From Bog-532 sp963830385 (lineage in GTDB: Bacteria; Actinomycetota; Actinomycetes; Streptosporangiales; Streptosporangiaceae): 64,000 nt of DNA. Under the pieces are notes generated by a model. The model saw only the letters and a program-made list of their open reading frames with translations, did no database searches and was not told the DNA's origin. Location: positions 434,001 to 498,000 of the forward strand of contig CAWHMD010000002.1 of NCBI GenBank assembly GCA_963830385.1, written 5' to 3'. Below, one piece after another: positions 34,708 to 43,890 of this stretch; positions within the stretch are counted from its first letter, which is position 1; the number at the start of each line of letters is the position of its first letter. The position numbers were made by a program, and so were the translations under genes.

Positions 34708-35901
34708 TCAGGTGATCTTGACCGGGTTGAACAGGTCGGCCGCGATCAGGAGCAGGCCGAAGACCACCAGGACCGCGAACACGGCCATGCTGGCCGGCAC
34801 CAGCTTGGTCATGTCTACCAGACCGGGGTCGGGCCGGCGCCGCAGCCGCGCCCACCGCGACCGGATCGCCTCGTAGATCACCACCGCGATGTGCCCGCCG
34901 TCCAGCGGCAGCAGCGGCAGCAGGTTGAACGCGCCGACGAAGATGTTCAGCGAGGCGATGATGAGCAGGACGTAGTCCACCTTGACCTGCCAGCCCACGC
35001 TGGCCGAGACCACGTCGCCGGTGATCTCGCCCGCGCCGACCACGCTGGTCACCTGACCGGCCGAGGTAGTGGCCCGATTCTTGGCGAACAGGTGCGGGAT
35101 GGCCGACGGCAGCTGGCCGATGACCTTGACCGATCCGGTCAGAATGGTGCCGAACATCGAGCCCGCGTAGGTCACCGCCCGCGCTGGGTTGTAGCGATCG
35201 AAGACGATCTTCTGATAGACGCCTATCTCCGAATAGGTCTCACCGGGGGCCTTGATCGTCGTGATACGCAAGCTCAGCCGGTGCCCGTCGCGCTCGACCA
35301 CGACCGGGACGCTGCGGCCGGCCGGGGTGCTGCGGATGTCTTTGGTCAGCGCCGTCCAGGTGCCTACCGCCTTGCCATCCCACGAGATGACCGTATCCCC
35401 GGCCCGCAGGCCGGCCGCCTTGGCCGGGGACGGCTGGTCGGCGGGGGTGCAGGTCTGGCTGGTCGAGGCCCGGGCGGTGGCCTTCACACAGGGGATCAAC
35501 TGCCCCAGCTGGGGCGAGTTGGTGTTGGATTCCAGGCCGATCCCCCCGGCGACCAGGAACAGCAGCACCAGGGCCAGCACGAAGTGCATGAACGAGCCGG
35601 CGAACAGCACGATCAGCCGCTGCCAGGCCGGGTGGCGCCGGAACGAGCGCGGCTCGTCAGCCGGGTCAACCTCGTCCATCGAGGTCATCCCGACGATCTT
35701 GACGAACCCGCCGAACGGCAGCACCTTGATCCCGTACTCGGTCTCGCCCCGGACCGTGGACCACAGCGTGGTACCGAACCCGACGAAGTACTGGGTGACC
35801 TTCATGCCGAACTTCTTGGCCGCGACGAAGTGGCCCGTCTCGTGCAGCATGACCGAGAAGAGCAGGGCGACGACGAAAATGACCCAGCCCAACAGGCTCA
35901 T
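34708..35901 (-). CDS. rseP: M50 site-2 protease (RseP/Rip1-like)
   Basis: 397 residues with about four membrane helices. The zinc motif HETGH is at residues 20-24 and the distal ligand Asp in LLPLDGGH in the C-terminal third. A single PDZ domain (PSPAKAAGLRAGDTVISWDG) lies between them. It cleaves membrane-bound anti-sigma factors or regulators within the bilayer. The dxr–rseP–ispG order is conserved in actinobacteria. It starts immediately after dxr. Confidence 0.95.
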   Translation of the reverse strand: MSLLGWVIFVVALLFSVMLHETGHFVAAKKFGMKVTQYFVGFGTTLWSTVRGETEYGIKVLPFGGFVKIVGMTSMDEVDPADEPRSFRRHPAWQRLIVLFAGSFMHFVLALVLLFLVAGGIGLESNTNSPQLGQLIPCVKATARASTSQTCTPADQPSPAKAAGLRAGDTVISWDGKAVGTWTALTKDIRSTPAGRSVPVVVERDGHRLSLRITTIKAPGETYSEIGVYQKIVFDRYNPARAVTYAGSMFGTILTGSVKVIGQLPSAIPHLFAKNRATTSAGQVTSVVGAGEITGDVVSASVGWQVKVDYVLLIIASLNIFVGAFNLLPLLPLDGGHIAVVIYEAIRSRWARLRRRPDPGLVDMTKLVPASMAVFAVLVVFGLLLIAADLFNPVKIT

Positions 35902-37121
35902 TTAGGCGGTCTCTCCCTTGCTGTTGAGCTCACGTGCCCGCGTCCGGGCCCACGTATCGACCGCGAGCACGCCCTCCAGGGTCACGTCCCCGGACGCGTC
36001 ATGCTCCGACACTACCTGGGCCACTGTGTCAACGATCCCCGTGAACGGGATCTTCCCGGCCATGAAGGCGTCCAGGCACTCCTCATTGGCGGCGTTGTAG
36101 ACGGCCGGGGCGGTACCGCCGGTCCCGGCCGCCTCACGGGCCAGCCGGACGGCCGGGAAGGCGTCGTCGTCGAGTGGCTCGAACGTCCAGGTGGCCGCCC
36201 TGGTCCAGTCCAGCGCGGGGGCGGCCTCCGGGACCCGGTCCGGCCAGGCCAGCGCCAGCGCGATCGGCAGCCGCATGTCCGGCGGGCTGGCCATGGCGAT
36301 GGTGGCGCCGTCGGTGAACTCGACCATCGAGTGCACGATCGACTGCGGGTGCACGACCACCGCGATCTGGCCCAGCGGCACGCCGAACAGCAGGTGCGCC
36401 TCGATCAGCTCCAGGCCCTTGTTGATCAGGGTCGCGCTGTTCAGCGTGTTGGAAGGGCCCATGTTCCAGGTCGGGTGGGCCAGCGCCTGCTCGGGGGTGA
36501 CGGTGGCCAGCCGGTCGCGGCTCCAGCCGCGGAACGGGCCGCCGCTGGCGGTCAGCACCAGCCGCCGGACCTCGTCCGGGGCGCCGCCACGCAGGCACTG
36601 CGCGAGCGTGGAGTGCTCGGAGTCGACCGGGACGATCTGGCCCGGGGCGGCCCGCCCGGTGACCAGCGACCCGCCGGTGATCAGGGACTCCTTGTTGGCC
36701 AGGGCGAGCGTGCGGCCCGCGTCCAGGGCGGCGATGGTGGCGGTCAGCCCGATCGCGCCGGCCACGCCGTTCAGCACCACGTCGCACGGCCATGCGGCGG
36801 CCTCCGTCATCGCCTCGGGGCCCGCGATCACCTCGGGCACCGGCCCGGAGGCCGGGCCGGCAGTGCCCGTTCCCCCCGCCCGTCCCAGGCGACAGCCAGC
36901 GCGGAGCGGACGTCGCCGGCCGCGCTGGGGCGGGCGACCGCGACCCGGGGGGCGCCGAACTCGGCCGCCTGCTGGGCGAGCAGGGCCGGGTTGCCGCCGC
37001 CGGCGGCCAGCCCGGTGACCCGGAACCGGCCAGGGTTGCGCCGGATCACGTCCAGGGCCTGGGTGCCGATCGATCCGGTCGAGCCGAGGATGACGACGTC
37101 GCGAGGTTCCACGGACCCCAT
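35902..37121 (-). pseudogene. dxr: 1-deoxy-D-xylulose-5-phosphate reductoisomerase, one-base frameshift as assembled
   Basis: It makes MEP from DXP with NADPH, the committed step of the pathway that ispG serves. The N-terminus (ATG at 37121, VVILGSTGSIGTQALDVIRR, residues 8-27) is in one frame and runs to a TGA at 36828. The rest (EVIAGPEAMTEAA, LALANKESLITGGSLV, PVDSEHSTLAQCL, AAVYNAANEECLDAFMAGK) is in the -1 frame. The break coincides with a run of six G at 36877-36872; one more G restores about 406 codons. No canonical slippery heptamer is present. Since the gene should be essential, an assembly error is the best guess. Confidence 0.85.
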
Positions 37122-37153
37122 TGTGCCCGCCGTCCCCGGTTGCGGCGACCCGC

Positions 37154-38440
37154 TCAGCCCGGGCTGGCGGTGACGCGCGGGGCGGCGGGCAGGCCGGCCG
37201 CCACCGTAATGCGCTTCCAGGCCGCCTGCCAGTCGGCATAGCTGGCGCAGCCGCCGGGCTGGCCGCAGCTGGCCGTAGGCAGGTGCTGGAAGACGATGTT
37301 GCGGGCGCTGGGCAGCGAGGACATGTGGTACGCGGCACAGTTCACGGCGGCCGGGCCGGTGCAGGCGGCGGGGGCGGCCGGGGCGGCGTTGGTGAACGCC
37401 GAGGCACGCTCCTGCACGTAGTTCCCCGTCGTCCAGGACAGCCACTGATAGGTGCAGTGGGTGTTGGCCGCGTGCGCGGACACCATCCACGAATAGAGAA
37501 AGGCCACCGCCGGGCCGGACCCGGCCGCCCGGGTCAGCGTGGGAACCCCGGCGGTCGGCAGGCCCGCCCGGGTCATCTCGTTGATCTGGTGGGTCAGCAC
37601 CGCTCCGAGCACGTCCTGCCCGTCCCCCAGCTGCCCGATGACCGTGCTGTCACTGTTCCAGTAGGTGCCGATGTCGGGCCGGACGGCCTGCACGGCGTTC
37701 TCGGCCGCGGCCAGCTGGCTCTGGGTCAGCTCGAACGGGTCGGTGACGCCCAAGGCGGGCTTGGCCGCCTTGAGATAAAGGGCCGCCAGCGCCAGCGTGA
37801 TCGGATCCTGCGGGACGGTGATTTTCCCCGAGTAGGTCCTGGCCGAGGCCGGCGAGAACAGCGCGGTCCAGGTCTGCGGGGTCGGCTTGACCTTCCCGGC
37901 CGCGTACCCGGTCACGTAGGTGTCCCACAGGTACGGCAGGCCGTAGGCGCGGCCGCCGGACACCGCGGGCGCGGCGCTGGCCAGCCGGGGGCTGATCCGT
38001 GAGTAGCCGGAGATCTGGCTGGTGTCCAGCGGCGCTACCGCCTTGGCGGCGATCAGCTGGCCGGCTACGGTCGGCGAGGCCAGCACGCCGTCGTAGTAGG
38101 AGTTACCGATGCCCTTGGTCAGATCGGCGTAGACGGCCGCGTCGGTGGGGGCGTTCACCAGGTCGACCCGGCAGCCGGTCTGCTCCTCGAACGGCGTCAC
38201 CCAGTCGGTCTTGGCGTCGACGTCGCCGTTCTGCACCGGCCCGGGCGGCACCACCAGGCGGATGAAGTTCTTGTTGGTGGTGGACGTGGGGCTGGTGGCC
38301 GAGGGCGAGGCGCCGCCCCCGCTGCGGGTGCCGGTGCAGGCCGTGAGCAGGATCAGAAGCCCGGCCACGGCCAGCAGCGGAGCCGGCCAGCGGCCGCTCC
38401 GGGCGCGCCGTGACCGCGCGTTACAAACGTGTCCCCTCAC
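37154..38440 (-). CDS. extracellular solute-binding lipoprotein (polyamine/PotD-like fold)
   Basis: 428 residues. A basic N-terminus, hydrophobic helix and lipobox LTAC mark a lipoprotein. The mature domain begins FIRLVVPPGPVQNGDV, and AYGLPYLWDTYVTGY is the hinge phrase of spermidine/putrescine-type binding proteins. A Cys-rich C-terminus (several Cys after residue 350) is unusual for the family. No permease or ATPase is adjacent, so it may be an orphan receptor. It lies between dxr and the pterin dehydratase gene. Confidence 0.75.
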   Translation of the reverse strand: MRGHVCNARSRRARSGRWPAPLLAVAGLLILLTACTGTRSGGGASPSATSPTSTTNKNFIRLVVPPGPVQNGDVDAKTDWVTPFEEQTGCRVDLVNAPTDAAVYADLTKGIGNSYYDGVLASPTVAGQLIAAKAVAPLDTSQISGYSRISPRLASAAPAVSGGRAYGLPYLWDTYVTGYAAGKVKPTPQTWTALFSPASARTYSGKITVPQDPITLALAALYLKAAKPALGVTDPFELTQSQLAAAENAVQAVRPDIGTYWNSDSTVIGQLGDGQDVLGAVLTHQINEMTRAGLPTAGVPTLTRAAGSGPAVAFLYSWMVSAHAANTHCTYQWLSWTTGNYVQERASAFTNAAPAAPAACTGPAAVNCAAYHMSSLPSARNIVFQHLPTASCGQPGGCASYADWQAAWKRITVAAGLPAAPRVTASPG

Positions 38441-38489
38441 GGAACGATGAGCTTATCCGCACCCGGCCGGCCAGGGCGCCCGGACTCGC

Positions 38490-38777
38490 TCATCCCGCCC
38501 CGGGAAGCGCGGAAATGCGCTTGGCCAGGGCGAAATCGGCGGCAGTGAGGCCGCCGGCCGAGTGGGTGGAAAGGGTCAGCGTGACCTTGTTCCAGCGGAT
38601 GTCGATGTCCGGGTGGTGACCCGCCTCCTCGGCCAGGAAGGCGACGGCTCCGACCAGCAGCAACGCGTCGGAAAAGTCGCGCCGGGTGAAGGTCCGGGTG
38701 ATTTCGCCGCTTTCGGCGGCCCAGCCCGGCGACTCGTTCAGTTCGGCTGTGATCTGATCATCGGTGAGAAGCTCCAT
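38490..38777 (-). CDS. 4a-hydroxytetrahydrobiopterin dehydratase (PCD/DCoH)
   Basis: 95 residues, normal for the family. The active-site motif AGHHPDIDIRWNKVTLTLSTH (cut here to its key part HHPDIDIRWNKV) is present. It dehydrates 4a-carbinolamine pterins, and in bacteria without phenylalanine hydroxylase may serve molybdopterin or other pterin metabolism. The ATG at 38777 gives the standard length. It is divergent from gcvT with only 22 bases between starts. Confidence 0.9.
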   Translation of the reverse strand: MELLTDDQITAELNESPGWAAESGEITRTFTRRDFSDALLLVGAVAFLAEEAGHHPDIDIRWNKVTLTLSTHSAGGLTAADFALAKRISALPGAG

Positions 38778-38799
38778 GCGACCGGCATACCATTCGGAC

Positions 38800-39987
38800 G
38801 TGCCAGGATCACCATCGAATGCCGAAGACGGGCCCCGGACAGGGGCACAGCCGGAGACACAGCCGGGCGTCCTGCGGGCCACTCCCCTGCTGGCCGAGCA
38901 CGAGCGGCTGGGCGCGACGCTGACCGGATTCGCGGGCTGGCGAATGCCCCTGCGCTACGGCAGCGAGACCGCGGAACACCTGGCCGTCCGGCGGGCGGCG
39001 GGCCTTTTCGATCTTTCCCACATGGGCGAGATCATCGTGAGCGGGCCGGAAGCGGCGGCCGCGCTGGACTACGCGCTGACTGGGCTGCTGTCGGCGGTGG
39101 CGACGGGCCGGGCCCGGTACACGATGATGTGCGCCGAGGACGGCGGAGTGCTCGACGACCTGGTCGTCTACCGGACCGGGGACGAGGAGTACATGGTGGT
39201 GGCCAACGCGGCCAACACCCCGACGGTGGCGGCCGAGCTGGTCAGCCGCGCGGCCCCGTTCAAGGCCCGGGTCAGTGACCGGACCGAGGAGTACGCGCTG
39301 ATCGCGGTGCAGGGCCCGGCGGCGGCCGGCATCCTCGGGCCGCTGACCGACGTCCCGCTGGACGACCTCAAGTACTACGCGGGCCACGACGGCACCGTGG
39401 CCGGGCGGCGGGCCCTGGTGGCCCGGACCGGCTACACCGGTGAGGACGGGTTCGAGCTGTTCACCGCCGCCGCGGACGCCGGGCCGGTGTGGGCCGCGCT
39501 GACCGAGGCGGGGACGCCGGCCGGCCTGGTGCCCGCGGGCCTGGCCGCCCGCGATACGCTCCGGCTCGAGGCCGGCATGCCGCTGTACGGCAACGAGCTC
39601 GGCCCGGACATGACGCCGTACGACGCGGGACTGGGACGGGTGGTCAAGTTCGACAAACCAGGCGGCTTCGTGGGCGGGGCCGCGCTGGCGCAGCGGGCCG
39701 AGGCCGCTCCCGAGCGGGTGCTGGCCGGGCTGACCATGAGCTCGCGCCGGGTGCCCCGGCACGGGTACCCGGTGCTGGCCGACGGTGAGCCGATCGGGAC
39801 CGTGACCAGCGGGGCACCCTCGCCCACGCTGGGGAAGCCGATCGCGATGGCCTATCTGAAATCTGACAGTGTTGCCCCGGATGGGGTACCCACCGCAGGG
39901 GCCGGCGAGCTGGCCGTCGACATCAGGGGCCGGGCCGAACCGGCCGAGCTAACCGACCTGCCTTTCTACAGGAGATCCCGAACATGA
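38800..39987 (+). CDS. gcvT: glycine cleavage system aminomethyltransferase (T protein)
   Basis: 395 residues. It transfers the methylene of lipoyl-bound aminomethyl to tetrahydrofolate and releases ammonia. FAGWRMPLRYGS, AAGLFDLSHMGEI, YTGEDGFELF and ARDTLRLEAGMPLYGNEL are typical. GTG at 38800 is the preferred start because upstream in-frame codons overlap the divergent pterin dehydratase gene. It overlaps gcvH (ATGA). gcvP is not in the window. Confidence 0.95.
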   Translation: MPGSPSNAEDGPRTGAQPETQPGVLRATPLLAEHERLGATLTGFAGWRMPLRYGSETAEHLAVRRAAGLFDLSHMGEIIVSGPEAAAALDYALTGLLSAVATGRARYTMMCAEDGGVLDDLVVYRTGDEEYMVVANAANTPTVAAELVSRAAPFKARVSDRTEEYALIAVQGPAAAGILGPLTDVPLDDLKYYAGHDGTVAGRRALVARTGYTGEDGFELFTAAADAGPVWAALTEAGTPAGLVPAGLAARDTLRLEAGMPLYGNELGPDMTPYDAGLGRVVKFDKPGGFVGGAALAQRAEAAPERVLAGLTMSSRRVPRHGYPVLADGEPIGTVTSGAPSPTLGKPIAMAYLKSDSVAPDGVPTAGAGELAVDIRGRAEPAELTDLPFYRRSRT

Positions 39988-40376
39988 GCGTTCCTGCCGA
40001 ATTGCGCTACACGGCCGAGCACGAATGGGTATCGATCGAGGGCTCGTCCGCGACCATCGGCATCACCGACTTCGCGGCCAAGGCGCTGGGTGACGTGGTG
40101 TACGTGTCGCTGCCCGCCCGGGGAGCGGCCGTCACCGCCGAGGAGCCGTGCGGGGAGGTCGAGTCGACCAAGTCGGTCAGCGACCTCTACTCCCCCGTCG
40201 ACGGCGAGGTCACCGAGACCAACGGCGACCTGGACGACGACCCCGGCCTGGTCAACTCGGACCCGTACGGCGCGGGCTGGATGTTCCGGGTGCAGCTGGC
40301 CGGTGACAGCGGCGAGGCGCTGCTTGGCCTGCTGTCCCCGGCCGAGTACGAAGAGCTGACCAAGGACAGCGACTGA
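39984..40376 (+). CDS. gcvH: glycine cleavage system H protein
   Basis: 130 residues, standard length. It carries the lipoyl arm between P, T and L proteins. The lipoylated lysine is Lys63 in CGEVESTKSVSDLYSP, and EHEWVSIEG starts the hammerhead domain. It is translationally coupled to gcvT by a 4-base overlap. It converges with the DUF3618 gene with a 3-base gap and no visible terminator. Confidence 0.96.
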   Translation: MSVPAELRYTAEHEWVSIEGSSATIGITDFAAKALGDVVYVSLPARGAAVTAEEPCGEVESTKSVSDLYSPVDGEVTETNGDLDDDPGLVNSDPYGAGWMFRVQLAGDSGEALLGLLSPAEYEELTKDSD

Positions 40377-40379
40377 CGG

Positions 40380-40679
40380 TCACCGCTTGCGGCGCCGCCG
40401 CCAGACCACGAGTGTGACCAGCCCGGCCACGACCACCGCACCCGCGCCGACCAGCTTCGGGTCAATGGTCGCGACCCGCTGCCGGAGCTGATCGGCGGTG
40501 CGGCGGGCTACATTGGCCGGCTTCACCTTGTCGGCGATCGCGTCGACCGTGCGGCCCAGCTCGAGCCGGGACTGCTCCAGCTGGGCCATCAGCTCCGCCT
40601 GGCTGGTCTTCCCGCTGGGGACGACCCGCCCGTTCAAGGCCTGATCGGCCGCTCTGGGCACGATCTCCTCACCAGCCAT
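40380..40679 (-). CDS. DUF3618 small membrane protein
   Basis: 99 residues. The soluble part carries the DUF3618 pattern AELMAQLEQSRLELGRTVDAI, followed by one C-terminal membrane helix (VGAGAVVVAGLVTLVVW) and a basic end RRRRKR, predicting a cytoplasmic N-terminus. The ATG at 40679 has GGAG at good spacing and is preferred to the GTG at 40682. Function is unknown. The palindrome CTGTCAGACAG (40722-40732) lies in its promoter region. Confidence 0.8.
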   Translation of the reverse strand: MAGEEIVPRAADQALNGRVVPSGKTSQAELMAQLEQSRLELGRTVDAIADKVKPANVARRTADQLRQRVATIDPKLVGAGAVVVAGLVTLVVWRRRRKR

Positions 40680-40733
40680 CACTTGCTCCCTCTCCGCATA
40701 GGGCTCACGAATCCCGACAGTCTGTCAGACAGC

Positions 40734-40770
40734 GCTGATCCCCCGGACGCGGGCGCGCCGGGGGATCAGC
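40734..40770 (-). terminator. strong hairpin after the second ABC transporter operon
   Basis: GCTGATCCCCCGG (40734-40746) pairs perfectly with CCGGGGGATCAGC (40758-40770), a 13-bp stem with an 11-base loop, 17 bases past the binding-protein stop. Confidence 0.75.
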
Positions 40771-40786
40771 GGTCACTGCCGACCGG

Positions 40787-41815
40787 TCAGCAGCTGCTCT
40801 TGTAGATGTACTTCTGCACGTTGGCCGAGTTGACGTTGGCCGGGGTGATGGCCACCAGCGTGGTGCCGATGGTGGCGGTCACGGTCTTGCCGTTGGCCGC
40901 GTTCAGGGCCTGCTGGACGCCGTCAATGCCCTCCTGGTACGGGTCCTGGGCCACCGCCAGCTGGATCGTGTTGCTCTTGAGGAACGTGATCTGCTGCGGC
41001 TCGGCGTCGAAGGTGGCCACCTTGACCTTGCCGGTCTTGCCCGCGTGCTGCACGCCGGTGGCCGCGCCCTGGGCGCTCAGCACGTTGGTCGCGAACACCC
41101 CGGACAGGTCCGGGTGGGCGGCGATGTCGCTGGCCACCTGGCTGGCGGCGGTGGCCGAGCTGTCGTTGTCGTACTGAACCGGCAGCACCTTGACGTTCGG
41201 GTACTTGGCCTTCATCTCGGCGTTGAAGCCGGCGATACGGGCGTCGGTGGTGCTGATGCCCGGGTTCACGTTGATGACCGCGACCGTGCCCTTGCCGCCG
41301 ACCTGCTGGCCGAGGTTGTCGGCCGCGATCTTGCCGCCGCCGGTGTTGTCGGAGGTGATCCGGGACACCCCGAGCGAGGTGTCACTGGACGAGGTGTCGA
41401 CGAACACGATCTTGGTGCCCGCGCTCTGGATCCGGTTCAGCTCGGGGTCGAGCGCCTTGGCGTCGGTCGGCGCCACCATCAGCGCGTCCGGCTTGCTGGC
41501 GGCCACCGAGTTCAGGATCGGGGCCTGCTCGCTGACCGAGAAGTCGGCCGGGCCGTTGACGGTCAGCTTGGCCCCGAGCTTCTTGGCCTCGGCCTCGGCG
41601 CCGCACTCCATCGTGACGTAGAAGTCGTCGCTCTTGGTGCCGACCACCAGCTCGAGGTTCTTCTTGGAGAAGCCAGAGCTGCTGCTACTGCCGCTACTGC
41701 TGCTGCCGCTGGCCTTGCTGCCGCCGCTACCACTGCTCGAGCAGGCGGCCACGCCTACTCCGAGGACGGCGATCGCGGCCAGGCTGACCGCTCGCACCGG
41801 GTATCTATGTGACAT
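40787..41815 (-). CDS. sugar ABC transporter substrate-binding lipoprotein
   Basis: 342 residues. A short signal ends in the lipobox VAAC, then a Ser/Gly linker. The domain is a type 1 periplasmic binding protein (VVGTKSDDFYVTMECGAEAEA, KPDALMVAPTDAKALDPEL, VFVDTSSSDTS, AVAQDPYQEGIDGVQ), as in ribose/rhizopine-type CUT2 systems. It is the last gene of the operon starting at 43708. The sugar is unknown. Confidence 0.9.
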   Translation of the reverse strand: MSHRYPVRAVSLAAIAVLGVGVAACSSSGSGGSKASGSSSSGSSSSSGFSKKNLELVVGTKSDDFYVTMECGAEAEAKKLGAKLTVNGPADFSVSEQAPILNSVAASKPDALMVAPTDAKALDPELNRIQSAGTKIVFVDTSSSDTSLGVSRITSDNTGGGKIAADNLGQQVGGKGTVAVINVNPGISTTDARIAGFNAEMKAKYPNVKVLPVQYDNDSSATAASQVASDIAAHPDLSGVFATNVLSAQGAATGVQHAGKTGKVKVATFDAEPQQITFLKSNTIQLAVAQDPYQEGIDGVQQALNAANGKTVTATIGTTLVAITPANVNSANVQKYIYKSSC

Positions 41816-41867
41816 TCGATCCTCCTGAAATGTGGGAACGCGCCCTTGCGGTCCCCGCTTCGTTGCG

Positions 41868-42932
41868 TCAGGCGCGCTCGCGCAGGCGCCGGCGGAACTG
41901 ATCGAGATAGACCGCCGCGGCGAGCACCACGCCGGTCAGGATGTACTGCCAGTACTGGTTGACCCCGACGATGATGAGCCCGGCGGCCAGCATCTCGGGG
42001 ATGAACACGCCGATGAACGTGCCGAGGATGGAACCGCGGCCGCCGAACAGGCTGGCGCCGCCCAGGACGACCGCGGTGATGACGACCAGGTTGTCCAGCG
42101 GGTGCCCGGAGATCGTGGTCGTGCTGAAGTAGGCCAGGTTCATGATGCCGGCCACGCCCGCCATCAGGCCGCTGAGGGCGTAGACACCAATCAGGTACCG
42201 GTCCACGTTGATGCCGACGCGCCGGGCCGCTTCGGCGTTGGAGCCGATGGCGTAGGTGTACCGGCCGAACCGGGTGAACGCCAGGATCAGGCCGAACAAC
42301 AGGGCGACCAGGAACGAGATGATGATCAGCCACTGGATGCCGAACAGGCTGCCCTGCCCGATGGAGCTGGCCAGCTTGTTCGGCACGGTGGCGACGTCGT
42401 GGCCGCCGGTGATCAGGTAGCTCAGGCCCTCGGCGATGCCGAGGCCGGCCAGCGTGGCGATCAGCGGCGGGATCTTCAGCTTGGCCACCATGAAGCCCTG
42501 CATCGCGCCGAAGGCCGCGCCGGTGACCAGCCCGATCAGCACGCCGACCCAGATCGTGCCGACCCCGGCGCTGGCGCCGCCGTTGTGGACGTAGTACTCG
42601 CCGGCCACCACGCCCGACAGCACCAGCACGAAGCCGACCGACAGGTCGATGCCGGCGGTCAGGATCACGAACGTCTCGCCGACCGCCATGACCAGGAACG
42701 GGGCCGTCGTCTGGCTGATCAGCGACAGGTCGCTGGTGGTCAGGAACTTGCCCGGGGCGAGCCCGGTGAACACCGCCATCAGCACGATGAGGACGATGAA
42801 GGTCCACGATTCGTTGGTCGTGAACGTGCGCCTGAGCAGCCGCATGACGTCGAACGAGGCCCGGGACGGCGGCGGCTCCGGGTTGTCCGGGCCGGCCGTG
42901 CCCGCGTCGGCGGCGGCGTTGGTGCCGGTCAT
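41868..42932 (-). CDS. sugar ABC transporter permease (CUT2 type)
   Basis: 354 residues with about 9-10 membrane helices. The BPD_transp_2 phrases GETFVILTAGIDLSVGFVLVL, IPPLIATLAGLGIAEGLSYL and LGGASLFGGRGSILGTFIG are present. It overlaps the ATPase gene by 4 bases (ATGA) and is followed by the binding protein. The N-terminus carries an Ala/Pro-rich cytoplasmic tail of about 40 residues. Confidence 0.93.
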   Translation of the reverse strand: MTGTNAAADAGTAGPDNPEPPPSRASFDVMRLLRRTFTTNESWTFIVLIVLMAVFTGLAPGKFLTTSDLSLISQTTAPFLVMAVGETFVILTAGIDLSVGFVLVLSGVVAGEYYVHNGGASAGVGTIWVGVLIGLVTGAAFGAMQGFMVAKLKIPPLIATLAGLGIAEGLSYLITGGHDVATVPNKLASSIGQGSLFGIQWLIIISFLVALLFGLILAFTRFGRYTYAIGSNAEAARRVGINVDRYLIGVYALSGLMAGVAGIMNLAYFSTTTISGHPLDNLVVITAVVLGGASLFGGRGSILGTFIGVFIPEMLAAGLIIVGVNQYWQYILTGVVLAAAVYLDQFRRRLRERA

Positions 42933-43708
42933 GCCGCGCCCCTCCCGTCGCTCTCGCCCTCGGTCGTCAGCGCGCCGGTCATCGCCCCGACCAGCTGCTC
43001 GACGTTGGTATCGGCGGTCCGGAACCGGGCCACCCGGTGGCCCATCCTGAGCACCTCTACCCGGTCCGAGACAGCCAGCACCTCGGGCATGTTGTGGCTG
43101 ATCAAGACGACCGTGATGCCGCGGTCGCGGACCCGCCGGATGTTGTCGAGCACCCGCTCACGCTGGACCACGCCGAGCGCGGCGGTGGGCTCGTCCATGA
43201 AGATGATCTTGCTGGCGTAGGCCACCGCCCGCGCCACCGCGACCGACTGGCGCTGACCACCGGACAGCGAGGCGACCGGCGCGCTGACGTCGGGCAGCTC
43301 GACGCCGAGGTCCTTGAACGCGGCCACCGCCCGGCGCCGCATCTCCGTCTTGTTCAGGATCTGCAGGGCCCGGACCCGGTAGAGCTCCCGGCCCAGGTGC
43401 AGGTTGGCCGCCGCGTCCAGGTCAGGCGCGAGCGCCAGGTCCTGGTAGACGGTCTCGATACCGTGCCGGCGGGCGTCGAGCGGGCTGGTCAGCGTGACGG
43501 CCTTCCCCTCGACGAAGATCTGCCCGCTGTCTGGCCTGATCGCCCCCGAAAGGGTCTTGACCAGGGTGCTCTTGCCCGCACCGTTGTCTCCGATCAGCGC
43601 CACCACTTCGCCGGGGTAGGCGGTGAAGTTGGCGTCGTCGAGAGCCAGCACCTGTCCATAGCGCTTGACCAGGTTGCGCGCTTCGAGCAGTGGCTCAGCC
43701 TCCGCCAC
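42929..43708 (-). CDS. sugar ABC transporter ATP-binding protein (single-domain)
   Basis: 259 residues with Walker A GDNGAGKST, signature LSGGQRQSVAVARAV, Walker B IIFMDEPTAALG and switch LISHNMPEV. It is the first gene of the minus-strand importer operon, downstream of two LacI-type operators. It resembles the ATPase of the importer at 28 kb in being a single-domain CUT2 ATPase, suggesting related but separate sugar systems. Confidence 0.93.
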   Translation of the reverse strand: MAEAEPLLEARNLVKRYGQVLALDDANFTAYPGEVVALIGDNGAGKSTLVKTLSGAIRPDSGQIFVEGKAVTLTSPLDARRHGIETVYQDLALAPDLDAAANLHLGRELYRVRALQILNKTEMRRRAVAAFKDLGVELPDVSAPVASLSGGQRQSVAVARAVAYASKIIFMDEPTAALGVVQRERVLDNIRRVRDRGITVVLISHNMPEVLAVSDRVEVLRMGHRVARFRTADTNVEQLVGAMTGALTTEGESDGRGAA

Positions 43709-43754
43709 GGATGCGCCCCTTCCACTCTCCGTCGTGTTACGGCACCCTCAGGGT

Positions 43755-43862
43755 TGATAACGTTCCCATCGTGCCGGAATTCTTCAAGTGACCGGCCCAG
43801 ATGTCAAGAGCAGCGGTCCAGGGGTAGCGCGTGTGCGGCAACAAACTGATAACGTTCCCATC
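43755..43862. promoter_or_regulatory. two identical LacI-type operators in the divergent promoter region
   Basis: TGATAACGTTCCCATC occurs exactly at 43755-43770 and again at 43847-43862. The core TGATAACGTTCCCA is a pseudo-palindrome with the central CG typical of LacI/GalR sites. One copy lies 47 bases before the importer ATPase start, the other 28 bases before the repressor start. Spacing of 92 bases would allow looping and joint control of both genes. Confidence 0.75.
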
Positions 43863-43890
43863 CGGATGACCGGATGAAAGGCGTTCGGAT

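Noticed and set aside
36828..36900. Programmed -1 frameshift in dxr
   Set aside because: The zero-frame codons do not form an X-XXY-YYZ heptamer and no strong downstream pseudoknot stood out; an indel in the six-G run is simpler.
33346..37173. Plus-strand open frame of 1275 codons opposite ispG, rseP and dxr
   Set aside because: No domain or motif is present and it lies opposite three recognisable genes; it is a shadow caused by high G+C.
38764..38799. Upstream ATG/GTG codons as the gcvT start
   Set aside because: They lie on top of the start of the divergent pterin dehydratase gene and add residues not seen in T proteins.
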